Shown here: positions 48,149 to 56,278 of the stretch, piece by piece | How the letters are laid out: each line of letters starts with the position of its first letter | Numbering within the stretch: position 1 is the first letter of the stretch | Source of the DNA: F22 sp963675625 | Lineage (GTDB): Bacteria; Bacteroidota; Bacteroidia; Bacteroidales; Bacteroidaceae | Direction: 5' to 3' | Length of the DNA stretch: 64,000 nt | NCBI GenBank assembly: GCA_963675625.1 | Contig: OY776497.1 | Coordinates: 1,674,001-1,738,000 of the forward strand | Notes under the pieces: model-generated | What the model saw: only the letters and a program-made list of their open reading frames with translations | The model's database searches: none | Told to the model about the DNA's origin: nothing | Made by a program: the position numbers and the translations under genes

Positions 48149-48347
48149 CAGTGAAAAAGTAAGTGATACCATAATGGAGGTGCACCACGTTTTATTCTTA
48201 TCAAAGAGTATATACATCTGTGATTTTCAAGTATCTGATTTTTCGATTAAGTTGACAAGTCTTAGTTGTATGATGAGGCTTTTCTGCTTATAACCATTCA
48301 AGTTAGTGTGAGCAGTAATTATATGTTTAATATTTAAATTGGCAAAA

Positions 48348-48797
48348 ATGAAAGAAATTAAAAAACAATCTGAGGGAGTGAATTATTCATCTATTGAAGT
48401 TGGTGCAATGAACGAATTAAATGAACATGTTTTGACTCTTGCACCTGGAGTCGAAATCCTAGGTAAAGTATTTGTTGGAGAAACTTTACACACAACAGGT
48501 GCTGAAATGTCTTTTCAAATATATGCGCCTGGACAAGAAACAGGCTTTTTGCATACACATAAAACACACGAAGAATTATATTTATTCGTCAAGGGATGTG
48601 GAGAATTTCAAGTGGATGGGGAGGTGTTTCCTATCAAAGAAGGTAGTGTTGTGCGTGTAGCTCCTAAAGGCAAGCGTGCTTTGCGAAACAATGGTTTAGA
48701 GCCACTTGTGATGATTTGTGTACAGTATAAGAGCAATAGTTTTAGTGCTGATGATGCCAAAGACGGCGAAATCCTTGAAGAAAAAGTACAGTGGTAA
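48348..48797 (+). CDS. Cupin-domain protein
   Basis: The open frame starts at a TTG (48339), but the ATG at 48348 is preferred (149 residues). It has a single cupin barrel with the metal-binding motif LHTHKTHEELYLF (His69, His71 and Glu75 or Glu76). The usual second-motif His appears replaced by Arg (PKGKRALRNN), so metal binding may be altered or absent. Cys84 and Cys124 are noted. It could be a small-molecule dioxygenase, isomerase or sensor. Control by the divergent HxlR regulator is likely. A strong terminator follows. Confidence 0.8.
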   Translation: MKEIKKQSEGVNYSSIEVGAMNELNEHVLTLAPGVEILGKVFVGETLHTTGAEMSFQIYAPGQETGFLHTHKTHEELYLFVKGCGEFQVDGEVFPIKEGSVVRVAPKGKRALRNNGLEPLVMICVQYKSNSFSADDAKDGEILEEKVQW

Positions 48798-48830
48798 AAA
48801 TACAGTTGTGATTTTGGTCGTACGATATAA

Positions 48831-48875
48831 ATATCCCGATTACTATAACTATTTAAAAGTAATCGGGATATTTTG
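48831..48875 (+). terminator. Terminator after cupin gene
   Basis: A 14-bp stem ATATCCCGATTACT/AGTAATCGGGATAT (48831-48844 with 48858-48871) and a T-rich tail. Confidence 0.88.
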
Positions 48876-49193
48876 TATACGAATGTAGTAAGCATGAAAG
48901 TATATTTGATATTCTGTTCCAGATATAGATCAAAAAACACCTTTATTGAGTATTTATAATGCTCTATTAAGGAAGAATATTTATATTTGTATCCATTCAA
49001 GATGAGTAGTGTAAATATTTATTTTGAGGTTAATTTACTAGATAAGCCATTTGTAATATCGTGTATGATAAGTCTTCTTAAGAAACAAAATCTCGATAAA
49101 AGTAGTGCGCTTACTTGTATGTTAGACTTGAAACAGTAGAATTTACATTAATAATTCTCTCCCTTGATCCACATCATTAAAAACATAAACCAT
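48876..49193. other. Intergenic region upstream of folP
   Basis: About 320 bp with no gene. TATATTTG occurs at 48901-48908 and 48982-48989, but without a -33 partner at 20 bp, so neither is firmly assigned. A minus-strand frame of 130 codons covers part of it without family resemblance. Confidence 0.5.
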
Positions 49194-50054
49194 ATGCTAG
49201 CAGATAGACCCCTTCTTTTAAATCTACAAGGAGATCTTATAGACTTAAAGATTCCACGTGTGATGGGTATTTTAAATATTACTCCTGATTCTTTTTACGA
49301 GCAATCGAGAAAGCAAGCAGACCAAGATATCTTGAATCGTTGTGATGAAATCTTGACTCAAGGAGGAAGCATTATTGATATAGGCGCATACTCGTCTCGC
49401 CCTGGGGCTAAGCATATTACTCAAGAAGAGGAGATGGCTCGTTTGCGTCATGCATTACTACTTATCAACAAAGAGTACCCTCAAGCTAATTTGTCAGTTG
49501 ATACGTTTCGTGCTGACGTAGCACGAATGTGTGTCGAAGAATATGGTGTCGCAATCATCAATGACATCGCAGCTGGAAGCATGGATGATCATATGTTTCA
49601 GACAGTTGCTGATTTACAAGTGCCATATATCATGATGCATATGCAAGGCACGCCACAAGATATGCAGGTACACCCTCATTACGATCACTTGGAACAAGAG
49701 GTCATGAAGTATTTTTCCCAAAAAGTAAATGAGTTGTATGCTTTGGGTGTCAATGATATTATTTTAGATCCTGGTTTTGGCTTTGGCAAATCAATAGATC
49801 ATAATTACGAGATGCTAAGTTGGATGGAAGATTTTCAAACTTTTGAGTTGCCTATATTAGTGGGAGTTTCTCGAAAATCAATGATCTATAAATTGTTTGA
49901 TTCGACTCCTCAAGAAGCCTTGAATGGCACCACCGTGTTGCATACGATAGCCCTTCAGAAAGGAGCCAATATATTACGGGTACATGACGTAAAAGAAGCT
50001 GTAGAAACCATCCGAATAGTAGAAAAGATGCAATCTTGCGAACCTAAAAACTAA
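49194..50054 (+). CDS. folP: Dihydropteroate synthase
   Basis: The open frame starts at a TTG (49164), but the ATG at 49194 is preferred (286 residues). It joins p-aminobenzoate and dihydropterin pyrophosphate in folate synthesis, the target of sulfonamides. Motifs are VMGILNITPDSF, DIGAYSSRPGA (the loop is DIGGxSTRPG in many species) and DPGFGFGKS. It is followed 5 bp later by cdaA, a conserved pair in Bacteroidota. Confidence 0.95.
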   Translation: MLADRPLLLNLQGDLIDLKIPRVMGILNITPDSFYEQSRKQADQDILNRCDEILTQGGSIIDIGAYSSRPGAKHITQEEEMARLRHALLLINKEYPQANLSVDTFRADVARMCVEEYGVAIINDIAAGSMDDHMFQTVADLQVPYIMMHMQGTPQDMQVHPHYDHLEQEVMKYFSQKVNELYALGVNDIILDPGFGFGKSIDHNYEMLSWMEDFQTFELPILVGVSRKSMIYKLFDSTPQEALNGTTVLHTIALQKGANILRVHDVKEAVETIRIVEKMQSCEPKN

Positions 50055-50059
50055 AGTTT

Positions 50060-50875
50060 ATGGATATTATATCAATTGGATTCAAAGATGTTTTGGATAT
50101 CTTACTTGTAGGTGGACTACTCTATTATGTCTTCAAACTGATGAGGCAGTCAGGGTCTCTGCCAGCTTTTGTGGGTATAATGGTGTTTATCGTAGTTTGG
50201 CTACTCGTGAGTCAAGTCTTTGAAATGCGTCTACTTGGTAGTATCTTTGATAAGCTGGTCAGTGTTGGAGTTTTAGCACTTATCATTCTATTTCAAGATG
50301 AGATACGTCGTTTCTTGTTTACTATTGGCGCACAACGAAGTGGCCGTCTGATAAATATGTTGTTGAATAAAGAACAACAAGGGCATAAAACCAATCAGTC
50401 CATATTGGCTATTGTGATGTCTGCCATGAATATGGGTAAACAGCGTATTGGTGCCTTAATGGTGATCGAACGTAATAGCCCACTAGACGATATTGTACAA
50501 ACAGGTGAAGAGTTAGATGCTATCCTTAGTCAACGTCTTATTGAAAATATCTTTTTCAAAAATTCTCCTCTACACGATGGAGCAATGATTATTGCCAATG
50601 ATAGAATAAAAGCTGCAGGTTGCATTTTGCCTGTTGCTCATCAAGGTACACAAATTTCTAAACGTTTAGGATTACGTCACCGTGCTGCAGTCGGAATCTC
50701 TCAGGAATGCGATGCATTGGCTGTTATTGTTTCAGAAGAAACAGGACGTATTGCTGTGGCCATTCATGGACAACTACTGACCAATCTCTCCGCCCAGCAA
50801 TTGGAAGCTAAGCTTACAGAAGAATTGATTAAAGATGACTCCGAGTTTAAAGCAAAGTCTTATAAAGCTGAATAA
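50060..50875 (+). CDS. cdaA: Diadenylate cyclase CdaA
   Basis: A 271-residue membrane protein that makes cyclic di-AMP from two ATP. Three N-terminal transmembrane helices (about 12-75) are followed by a DAC domain with DGA in SPLHDGAMII and RHR in GLRHRAAVGIS, the catalytic motifs. It starts 5 bp after folP. The PgpH-type HD protein at 27.8-29.9 kb could be the degrading enzyme. Confidence 0.95.
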   Translation: MDIISIGFKDVLDILLVGGLLYYVFKLMRQSGSLPAFVGIMVFIVVWLLVSQVFEMRLLGSIFDKLVSVGVLALIILFQDEIRRFLFTIGAQRSGRLINMLLNKEQQGHKTNQSILAIVMSAMNMGKQRIGALMVIERNSPLDDIVQTGEELDAILSQRLIENIFFKNSPLHDGAMIIANDRIKAAGCILPVAHQGTQISKRLGLRHRAAVGISQECDALAVIVSEETGRIAVAIHGQLLTNLSAQQLEAKLTEELIKDDSEFKAKSYKAE

Positions 50876-50942
50876 AAAATCATGTTTTCGTGTAGGGTAA
50901 AACATATTTGCTACGGTTTAAACCATGTAATACCTTTCAAAG

Positions 50943-51482
50943 ATGTTAGATTGCGAACAATTTAAGTTTTTATTTGATAAGCATTTTGATGCTTTACGTA
51001 ACTATATCTATTATCGTATAAGCGATGAGGATATGGCAACGGATTATGCACAAGATGTTTTCTTGAAACTTTGGGAGAAACGTAAGCAATGGCATGACAC
51101 GGAACATTTGAAAAGCTTATTGTATAAAATGGCTGCTGATCTTATTGTTAGCCATTATCGCAAAGGACAGACAAAAGTTCAGTTTGACCAATACTTGAAG
51201 GTACAAAGTGATGAGATACACGAAACACCTGAAAGTGTGCTTCAATATGCAGAGTTAAAGAAACAAATTGCCTCTGCCTTGTCTACCATGAATGAAGGTC
51301 AACGAGTTGCTTTTTTGATGAATCGTGATGAAGGTTTGACTTATCGTGAAATTGCTGAGCGTTTAGACATCTCAGAAAAAACAGTTGAAAAGCGCATGTC
51401 CAATGCTTTAAAATGGTTGCGTCAACATATGCCGCTTTTATATCTTGGAGTAGTATTTTTTGCTTTACAAAATTGGCTTTGA
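50943..51482 (+). CDS. ECF-type RNA polymerase sigma factor
   Basis: A 179-residue sigma-70 family protein. Region 2 is LFDKHFDALRNYIYYRI...DYAQDVFLKLWEKR, and region 4 is GLTYREIAERLDISEKTVEKRMSNALKWL. The C-terminus is hydrophobic (LLYLGVVFFALQNWL), as in many Bacteroidota sigma factors of the FecI type. It is followed 2 bp later by a FecR-type anti-sigma factor, then an STN-TonB receptor, so it is the FecI-like output of a surface-signalling system. Its promoter is not clearly recognised. Confidence 0.93.
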   Translation: MLDCEQFKFLFDKHFDALRNYIYYRISDEDMATDYAQDVFLKLWEKRKQWHDTEHLKSLLYKMAADLIVSHYRKGQTKVQFDQYLKVQSDEIHETPESVLQYAELKKQIASALSTMNEGQRVAFLMNRDEGLTYREIAERLDISEKTVEKRMSNALKWLRQHMPLLYLGVVFFALQNWL

Positions 51483-51484
51483 TT

Positions 51485-52258
51485 ATGGATGTTGAAAAAA
51501 TAAACATACGCGTTACACCTAAGTGGAAGCATAGCAAAGAAGAGATTTGGGACTCTACTTTTGAACCGCTTGTGCAAAGTTATCAGGGTAAGCATTGGAT
51601 GCCTATCCTAGTATATAGCCTTGTTGCTACTATGGTTGTCTGCTTACTTATAGTTTGTCTATATCAGAAAGAAATACATGTTGACCGTGGTGAACAACTG
51701 GTTGTATCATTGCCCGATAGAAGTCGTGTCGAGTTAAATTCTGCTAGCCATTTGACTTATCGCCCTCTTTTGTGGTTTGTGTATCGTACCGTTCATTTAG
51801 AAGGTGAAGCTTATTTTGAAGTCACAAAAGGGAAAACATTTATTGTAACCAATCCACGAGGTGAAATTAAAGTATTAGGCACCAAGTTTAATGCCTACAT
51901 GCGTAAGGATGGTTTTCTTGTGTCTTGTCTGACTGGTAAAGTCGCTGTCAGTAGTTCCGATCAAAAAGTTGTGCTTACACCGTCTATGGAAGTACGATTG
52001 ATCAACAATACATTGAAGACCACGCAAGTCCAAGATATATCCTCTTCTATCGTTTGGACGCAGCAAGCCTTTTCTTTTCGTCATGTTCCCTTATCACAAG
52101 TCATAAATGAATTGATGCGTCGATACGATGTCCGTTTAGAAGTCGATGGAGATATACACCATTTCTATACCGCAAAATTTGTATCAGACACACCAATCAA
52201 TGATATATTGAATGCTATCGAGAGTACCTTTGATGTCACGATTAAAGTAATTGAATGA
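51485..52258 (+). CDS. FecR family anti-sigma factor
   Basis: The open frame starts at 51413 inside the sigma gene, but the ATG at 51485 (MDVEKINIRVTPKWKH) is preferred (257 residues). It has a cytoplasmic N-terminal stretch of ~37 residues, one transmembrane helix (about 38-59), a periplasmic FecR domain (VDRGEQLVVSLPDRSRVELNSAS, VLGTKFNAY) and a C-terminal DUF4974-type part (FSFRHVPLSQVINELMRRYDV). It relays receptor state to the sigma factor. Confidence 0.92.
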   Translation: MDVEKINIRVTPKWKHSKEEIWDSTFEPLVQSYQGKHWMPILVYSLVATMVVCLLIVCLYQKEIHVDRGEQLVVSLPDRSRVELNSASHLTYRPLLWFVYRTVHLEGEAYFEVTKGKTFIVTNPRGEIKVLGTKFNAYMRKDGFLVSCLTGKVAVSSSDQKVVLTPSMEVRLINNTLKTTQVQDISSSIVWTQQAFSFRHVPLSQVINELMRRYDVRLEVDGDIHHFYTAKFVSDTPINDILNAIESTFDVTIKVIE

Positions 52259-54678
52259 TAAAACGTCTAAGTTTCATAACTATACTTCTAGTTCTTTTTA
52301 GCTTGAAATCCATTGTGGTCGTTCAAGCTCAGGAAGTGAGTGTGTATGCTACAGAAGAGAGTCTTGAATCAGTCTTGATTCGCATCGCTCCATCGATTTC
52401 TTTTGATAGCCATGTCGTTGCTCCATATAAGGTGACGTTAAGAAAAGACTTTCTTGATATTGAGAAAGCCCTTGATTATTTGTTGAAGAACACTCCTTTG
52501 AAGTATAAAAAGGTAGGTGATGTGTATGTTATTTACAGACCTACTAAGACAAAAGGTTTACTATATCCCCCCCCTGTTAAGAAAAAGTTTCGTATGTATC
52601 ACTATCAAGGAATAGTGCGTGATTCTGAAGAAAAAACTCCAATGGAGTATGCCATTATACATGGTAAGGGGCTTTATGTCAGTTGTGATAAAAATGGTTC
52701 CTTTTCTTTCTCCTCATCCAAACCTCATGCAAAAATTACTTTACAATTTGTCGGTTATCAACCTCTAGATACTATTTTGCTACATGGTAGCCATGAGTTG
52801 TCACTACGTTTAGCTAACAATACGCTAGAAGAAGTCCTTGTACGTCCTAATGCTTCTTCATTACTAATGCAGTATAGTGATTACCAAGACCATACGTTGA
52901 TACATAAAAATATGATGCTTGATTTGCCTGGTACTGTAGATAATAGTAGCTGGCAAACATTGCGTTTAATGCCAGGCGTTCGTGCTTCAGGCGAACCTGT
53001 CAGCGATCCAATAATATGGGGGAGTACTGGAGATGAATCAGCGATTTACCTTGATGGAATGCGTTTGTTTGTATCCAATAGCATGAGTAAACAAATAGGT
53101 GTTGTAAACCCCATGGTAATAGACCATATTAGTGTGCAGAAGGTTAATCATGATCCAACATTGGGGAGTCATACTGGCGGTGTTGTTGAAGTCAAAAGTA
53201 GAATACCTAGCAAAAAAACGCGTATAGAAGGTCAAGTGAGTAACAATTTAGCTTCTCTATACAGCTCTATCCCTATTGTCGAAAAAGTATCTTTCTCAGT
53301 TGCTTATCGTCATAGTTTTCGAGATTTATTTGATGATGCCTATTTAAGACGAAGTCGCAATGCAAAAATCGGCACTCAAAATGCGAGTACCAATTCTGAA
53401 ACTATCTTGTCTAGAGTAGGATGGCAGCAACAGGCAGGTCAACAACACAATGATTCGGTTACATTTCTTGTCCACCCTGATTATACCTATTCCGATTTTC
53501 ACGCTGGAGTCGTAGGCAATTGGGGCAAGCGTAATCAGCATCATGTAAAAATGCAATTGTACACCAATAGCGAAGCACTTGATTATACCATTACAAGTGG
53601 TGTAAATAGTAAACAATCATCTAATGGAGGTGAAGGCAATAGAACGATGCAGCAGTATAGTGGAATGCTACATTATGGCTATCAGTGGAAATCTGGTTAT
53701 ATCACTTCATTGATGTCTACTTATTCTAAGGCAGACAATAGGTTTTCTGTTGGCACATCTAAAGAATCTCAAGATGTGTCTGTCAGCGAGAACCGTACCA
53801 TTATACAACACAGCATGTATTGGGGCAACCATAGATTACTTATTGATGGAGGATTTACGCAGTATTCAACTCGTTATTTGCTTCAAAAAGCAACAAAACA
53901 ACTTTATTCCACTGGTTTGAAGTATAGGTATCAATCAGGACAGATGGTTGTGCAGGCTGATGGGCATATGCAGTATTTTGATTCTAAAATGTATTGGAGT
54001 CCACAGCTGTATCTAAGTTATCAAGTACATCCAAGGTGGAAATTACAGTTTTCAGGAGCAAGATACCATCAATTTTTATATGCCATTGATGAAGATAGGC
54101 AACAAACAGGAGAATGGATAAGAGTGTGGCATTTAGATCATGTGGTAGCCTCTAATCAATTGTCGGCGCATGTGTACTATTTGAGTAATTTGTTGTTAGT
54201 CGGTCAGCGATTGATTTATCAAAAACATGAAAATACCCGCTTTTTCAATTCCATCGAAAGTGTCGATGCAAGTGGAGAAGTATGGGGTGAAGAAACCTAT
54301 GCCAAATTACAATTACCGACCGCCTATATTACGACGAACTATTCTTGCCTAGATGTCCCTATGAGTAGTCAATTGTGGCATGAGTGGAAATCGGCAGCTA
54401 CTTGGCATTTGGGGGATTGTACATTGTCTAGTCAATATATTTACGGCAATGGTTTTGAATTGACTGGAGCCTATCACCGTTTTGACAGTGGAATCAGTTA
54501 CAATTTCTCCTGTGTGGGCCTTAACTGTACTGTAGGTGCATCAGTCTTGAATGTATTCAATTCGGATAATATTCAATCGCAAGCATACGTCTTACAACCA
54601 AGTCAGGGCGCATCATCATTAATGTTTACACAAGCCACAAAACGTACTTGGTTGTTCTCTGGAAAAATTATTTTTTAA
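52255..54678 (+). CDS. TonB-dependent receptor with STN signalling domain
   Basis: An 807-residue outer-membrane receptor overlapping the FecR gene by 4 bp (ATGA). A signal peptide precedes a secretin/TonB short N-terminal (STN) domain (about 25-100, ESLESVLIRIAPSISFDSHVV). A carboxypeptidase-like domain follows (about 115-195, GIVRDSEEKTPMEYAIIHGKG), then a plug (about 196-310) and a barrel ending in RTWLFSGKIIF with terminal Phe. The STN domain should contact FecR and activate the sigma factor when substrate is bound. The substrate is unknown. Confidence 0.92.
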   Translation: MIKRLSFITILLVLFSLKSIVVVQAQEVSVYATEESLESVLIRIAPSISFDSHVVAPYKVTLRKDFLDIEKALDYLLKNTPLKYKKVGDVYVIYRPTKTKGLLYPPPVKKKFRMYHYQGIVRDSEEKTPMEYAIIHGKGLYVSCDKNGSFSFSSSKPHAKITLQFVGYQPLDTILLHGSHELSLRLANNTLEEVLVRPNASSLLMQYSDYQDHTLIHKNMMLDLPGTVDNSSWQTLRLMPGVRASGEPVSDPIIWGSTGDESAIYLDGMRLFVSNSMSKQIGVVNPMVIDHISVQKVNHDPTLGSHTGGVVEVKSRIPSKKTRIEGQVSNNLASLYSSIPIVEKVSFSVAYRHSFRDLFDDAYLRRSRNAKIGTQNASTNSETILSRVGWQQQAGQQHNDSVTFLVHPDYTYSDFHAGVVGNWGKRNQHHVKMQLYTNSEALDYTITSGVNSKQSSNGGEGNRTMQQYSGMLHYGYQWKSGYITSLMSTYSKADNRFSVGTSKESQDVSVSENRTIIQHSMYWGNHRLLIDGGFTQYSTRYLLQKATKQLYSTGLKYRYQSGQMVVQADGHMQYFDSKMYWSPQLYLSYQVHPRWKLQFSGARYHQFLYAIDEDRQQTGEWIRVWHLDHVVASNQLSAHVYYLSNLLLVGQRLIYQKHENTRFFNSIESVDASGEVWGEETYAKLQLPTAYITTNYSCLDVPMSSQLWHEWKSAATWHLGDCTLSSQYIYGNGFELTGAYHRFDSGISYNFSCVGLNCTVGASVLNVFNSDNIQSQAYVLQPSQGASSLMFTQATKRTWLFSGKIIF

Positions 54679-54764
54679 TTTATCTGTTTTTCTGGTAGGG
54701 TACTGGTTTTGTTTTTCGGTCTAGAGAGTGTAGTATGATTATTAACTCTTAAATGGATAGACAG

Positions 54765-55631
54765 ATGAAAAAATTAACTTACCTCCTTTTTGCATGCACA
54801 GCGATGATCGCTTTTGCATTAAGTTCTTGTTCTAGTGACGGAACAATTGATGAAATAGCACCAGTTACAGATCCTGATCCTTCGACGACTAGCCAAGTAA
54901 CCGTTTTACAAGTTGATGGATTGAGTGCTACTAAACTTGCTGGTTTTTTTACCGGAGTGAGCAGCTTTAATTGCGATAGCTTGAATGCAGTCATGTCAAC
55001 TACCGATACATTGACAGTCGAAGAGGTCGCTTATTTACTACAATTACGTACCGAAAGAAAATTTCAACAAGACTTAATGATTGCGGCACAGGAACATTCA
55101 GAACAAAGTTTCATGTATAGAATGTATGCTGCACATAAAACTCATCAAGATGCCATGGCTCGTATGCTACAATTTTATGGTATTGAAGCCCCTGACTTAG
55201 GTGCATTTGGCGTCTTTGAAGATACAGCTCTTCAAGAGAAATATAATGCTGTCGTTGCTGCTATGACAGGTGATGTTGAGACGCTACAAGTGCTTATGGC
55301 AGTTATGGAGCAAAGTATTGTGACTTTAAGGGATGAATTGGCTGTAGCAACGAATGAAAATATCAAAATTGTACTTGAAAACATGTTGCGTGCAACTCAA
55401 AACCACTTATGTGTGTTGAATATACGTTTGCAAGATTTTGATGTCACTTATGTACCAACGATATTGACAGCAGAAGAATTTGCTGCCATCATAGAAAATG
55501 GTATCCAACGTGGCTCTATGTATGCTGATAGAAGTAGATTCGGATTGACTAATGGTGAAAAAGGAGGGCATATGAATCGTATGACAGCACAGTATGCCAA
55601 ACATTATGGATATGGTAATGGTGGAAGATAG
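54765..55631 (+). CDS. DUF2202-like (ferritin-like) lipoprotein
   Basis: The first ATG is 54753, but MKKLTYLLFACTAMIAF at 54765 starts the signal peptide better. The signal ends in LSSC, so it is a lipoprotein. Residues ~85-225 follow the four-helix DUF2202 pattern. Numbering from 54753: Glu101 (LRTERKF), His128 and His131 (AAHKTHQDA, where relatives have ExxH as I recall), Glu186 (VMEQSI) and Glu209 with His218 (ENMLRATQNHL). This looks like a diiron-type ligand set with one Glu replaced by His. The C-terminal part is Gly/Met-rich. It directly follows the STN receptor, 86 bp from the receptor stop. Function is inferred as metal-related. Confidence 0.65.
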   Translation: MKKLTYLLFACTAMIAFALSSCSSDGTIDEIAPVTDPDPSTTSQVTVLQVDGLSATKLAGFFTGVSSFNCDSLNAVMSTTDTLTVEEVAYLLQLRTERKFQQDLMIAAQEHSEQSFMYRMYAAHKTHQDAMARMLQFYGIEAPDLGAFGVFEDTALQEKYNAVVAAMTGDVETLQVLMAVMEQSIVTLRDELAVATNENIKIVLENMLRATQNHLCVLNIRLQDFDVTYVPTILTAEEFAAIIENGIQRGSMYADRSRFGLTNGEKGGHMNRMTAQYAKHYGYGNGGR

Positions 55632-55756
55632 TATGGTCTTTTGAAATCAGACTGTACATCAATGTATCAGTTGAGAATATAGGATATACAACAGAATGGG
55701 CATGTCAACAGAAATATGACATGCCCATTCTTTATGTATAGTATAATTCAATATAT

Positions 55757-56167
55757 TTATTTTTTCCATAACCGATCACGTACTGGCATCAAAAATTGTC
55801 TTACAAGTCCGTGAGCTATCAAAGTTGCCAATACGACTCCAGACGTGTTGGCCAAAAAATCCAACCAATCACCGCTACGGTAGTCGGTCATCATCCACTG
55901 GCCTATTTCTATGATTCCTCCAGTTGCAATCGGGAAAATAGTACATAGCCACCATCCTTTGCGCATAGATGAACCACTTGTATGAGCTAGAAAATATTCC
56001 AACCATAGCATACCTGAGAATGTTGCATACATGCCCATATGAATGAGTTTGTCAATTCCGATAATGATCTCTATTTTAGGTGGAGATGGAGGGCGAAAGA
56101 AAGATAAGTATCCGATAAGTAGTAGCAAGGCTATTGAGCAAGGATACTTACGTAACGTAAATGTCAT
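55757..56167 (-). CDS. VanZ family membrane protein
   Basis: The open frame reaches 56200, but the -7 element at 56198-56205 excludes that start, and the ATG at 56167 (MTFTLRKYPCSIAL) fits (136 residues). It has four to five transmembrane helices and the VanZ pattern GIDKLIHMGMYATFSGMLW and DYRSGDWLDFLANTSGV. The cellular role of VanZ-like proteins is poorly known; some relate to teicoplanin resistance. There is no resistance context here. Confidence 0.85.
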   Translation of the reverse strand: MTFTLRKYPCSIALLLLIGYLSFFRPPSPPKIEIIIGIDKLIHMGMYATFSGMLWLEYFLAHTSGSSMRKGWWLCTIFPIATGGIIEIGQWMMTDYRSGDWLDFLANTSGVVLATLIAHGLVRQFLMPVRDRLWKK

Positions 56168-56197
56168 AATTCTATACTTTTTACCAGTTTTCTGTGG

Positions 56198-56205
56198 CAA
56201 AAATA
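56198..56205 (-). promoter_or_regulatory. -7 element of VanZ gene (TATTTTTG)
   Basis: Full TAnnTTTG match on the minus strand, about 31 bp upstream of the ATG at 56167. It overlaps the first ATG of the open frame. Confidence 0.65.
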
Positions 56206-56217
56206 CGCATAAATCTT

Positions 56218-56225
56218 TATATTTG
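56218..56225 (+). promoter_or_regulatory. -7 element of the sodium symporter gene (TATATTTG)
   Basis: Full TAnnTTTG match 54 bp before the ATG at 56279. The two divergent -7 boxes are only 12 bp apart, so initiation at one may hinder the other. Confidence 0.65.
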
Positions 56226-56278
56226 CATCGAATCGACGGGTTTTTTGCCCTTGTAACGACAAATTAAGGTTTAAAGAC

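Larger units (their letters stand above)
47969..48347. other. HxlR/cupin divergent control region
   Basis: About 380 bp holding two divergent promoters, a possible operator at 48079-48100 and a leader of about 190 nt before the cupin gene. The leader contains a 39-codon frame (48174-48293) of unknown meaning. No other gene is seen; an 80-codon frame on the minus strand has no family resemblance. Confidence 0.55.

Noticed and set aside
47978..48217. 79-codon minus-strand frame upstream of the HxlR gene
   Set aside because: It covers the divergent promoters and control region and shows no family resemblance.
48608..49000. 130-codon minus-strand frame
   Set aside because: It overlaps the cupin gene and its terminator, with low-complexity sequence.
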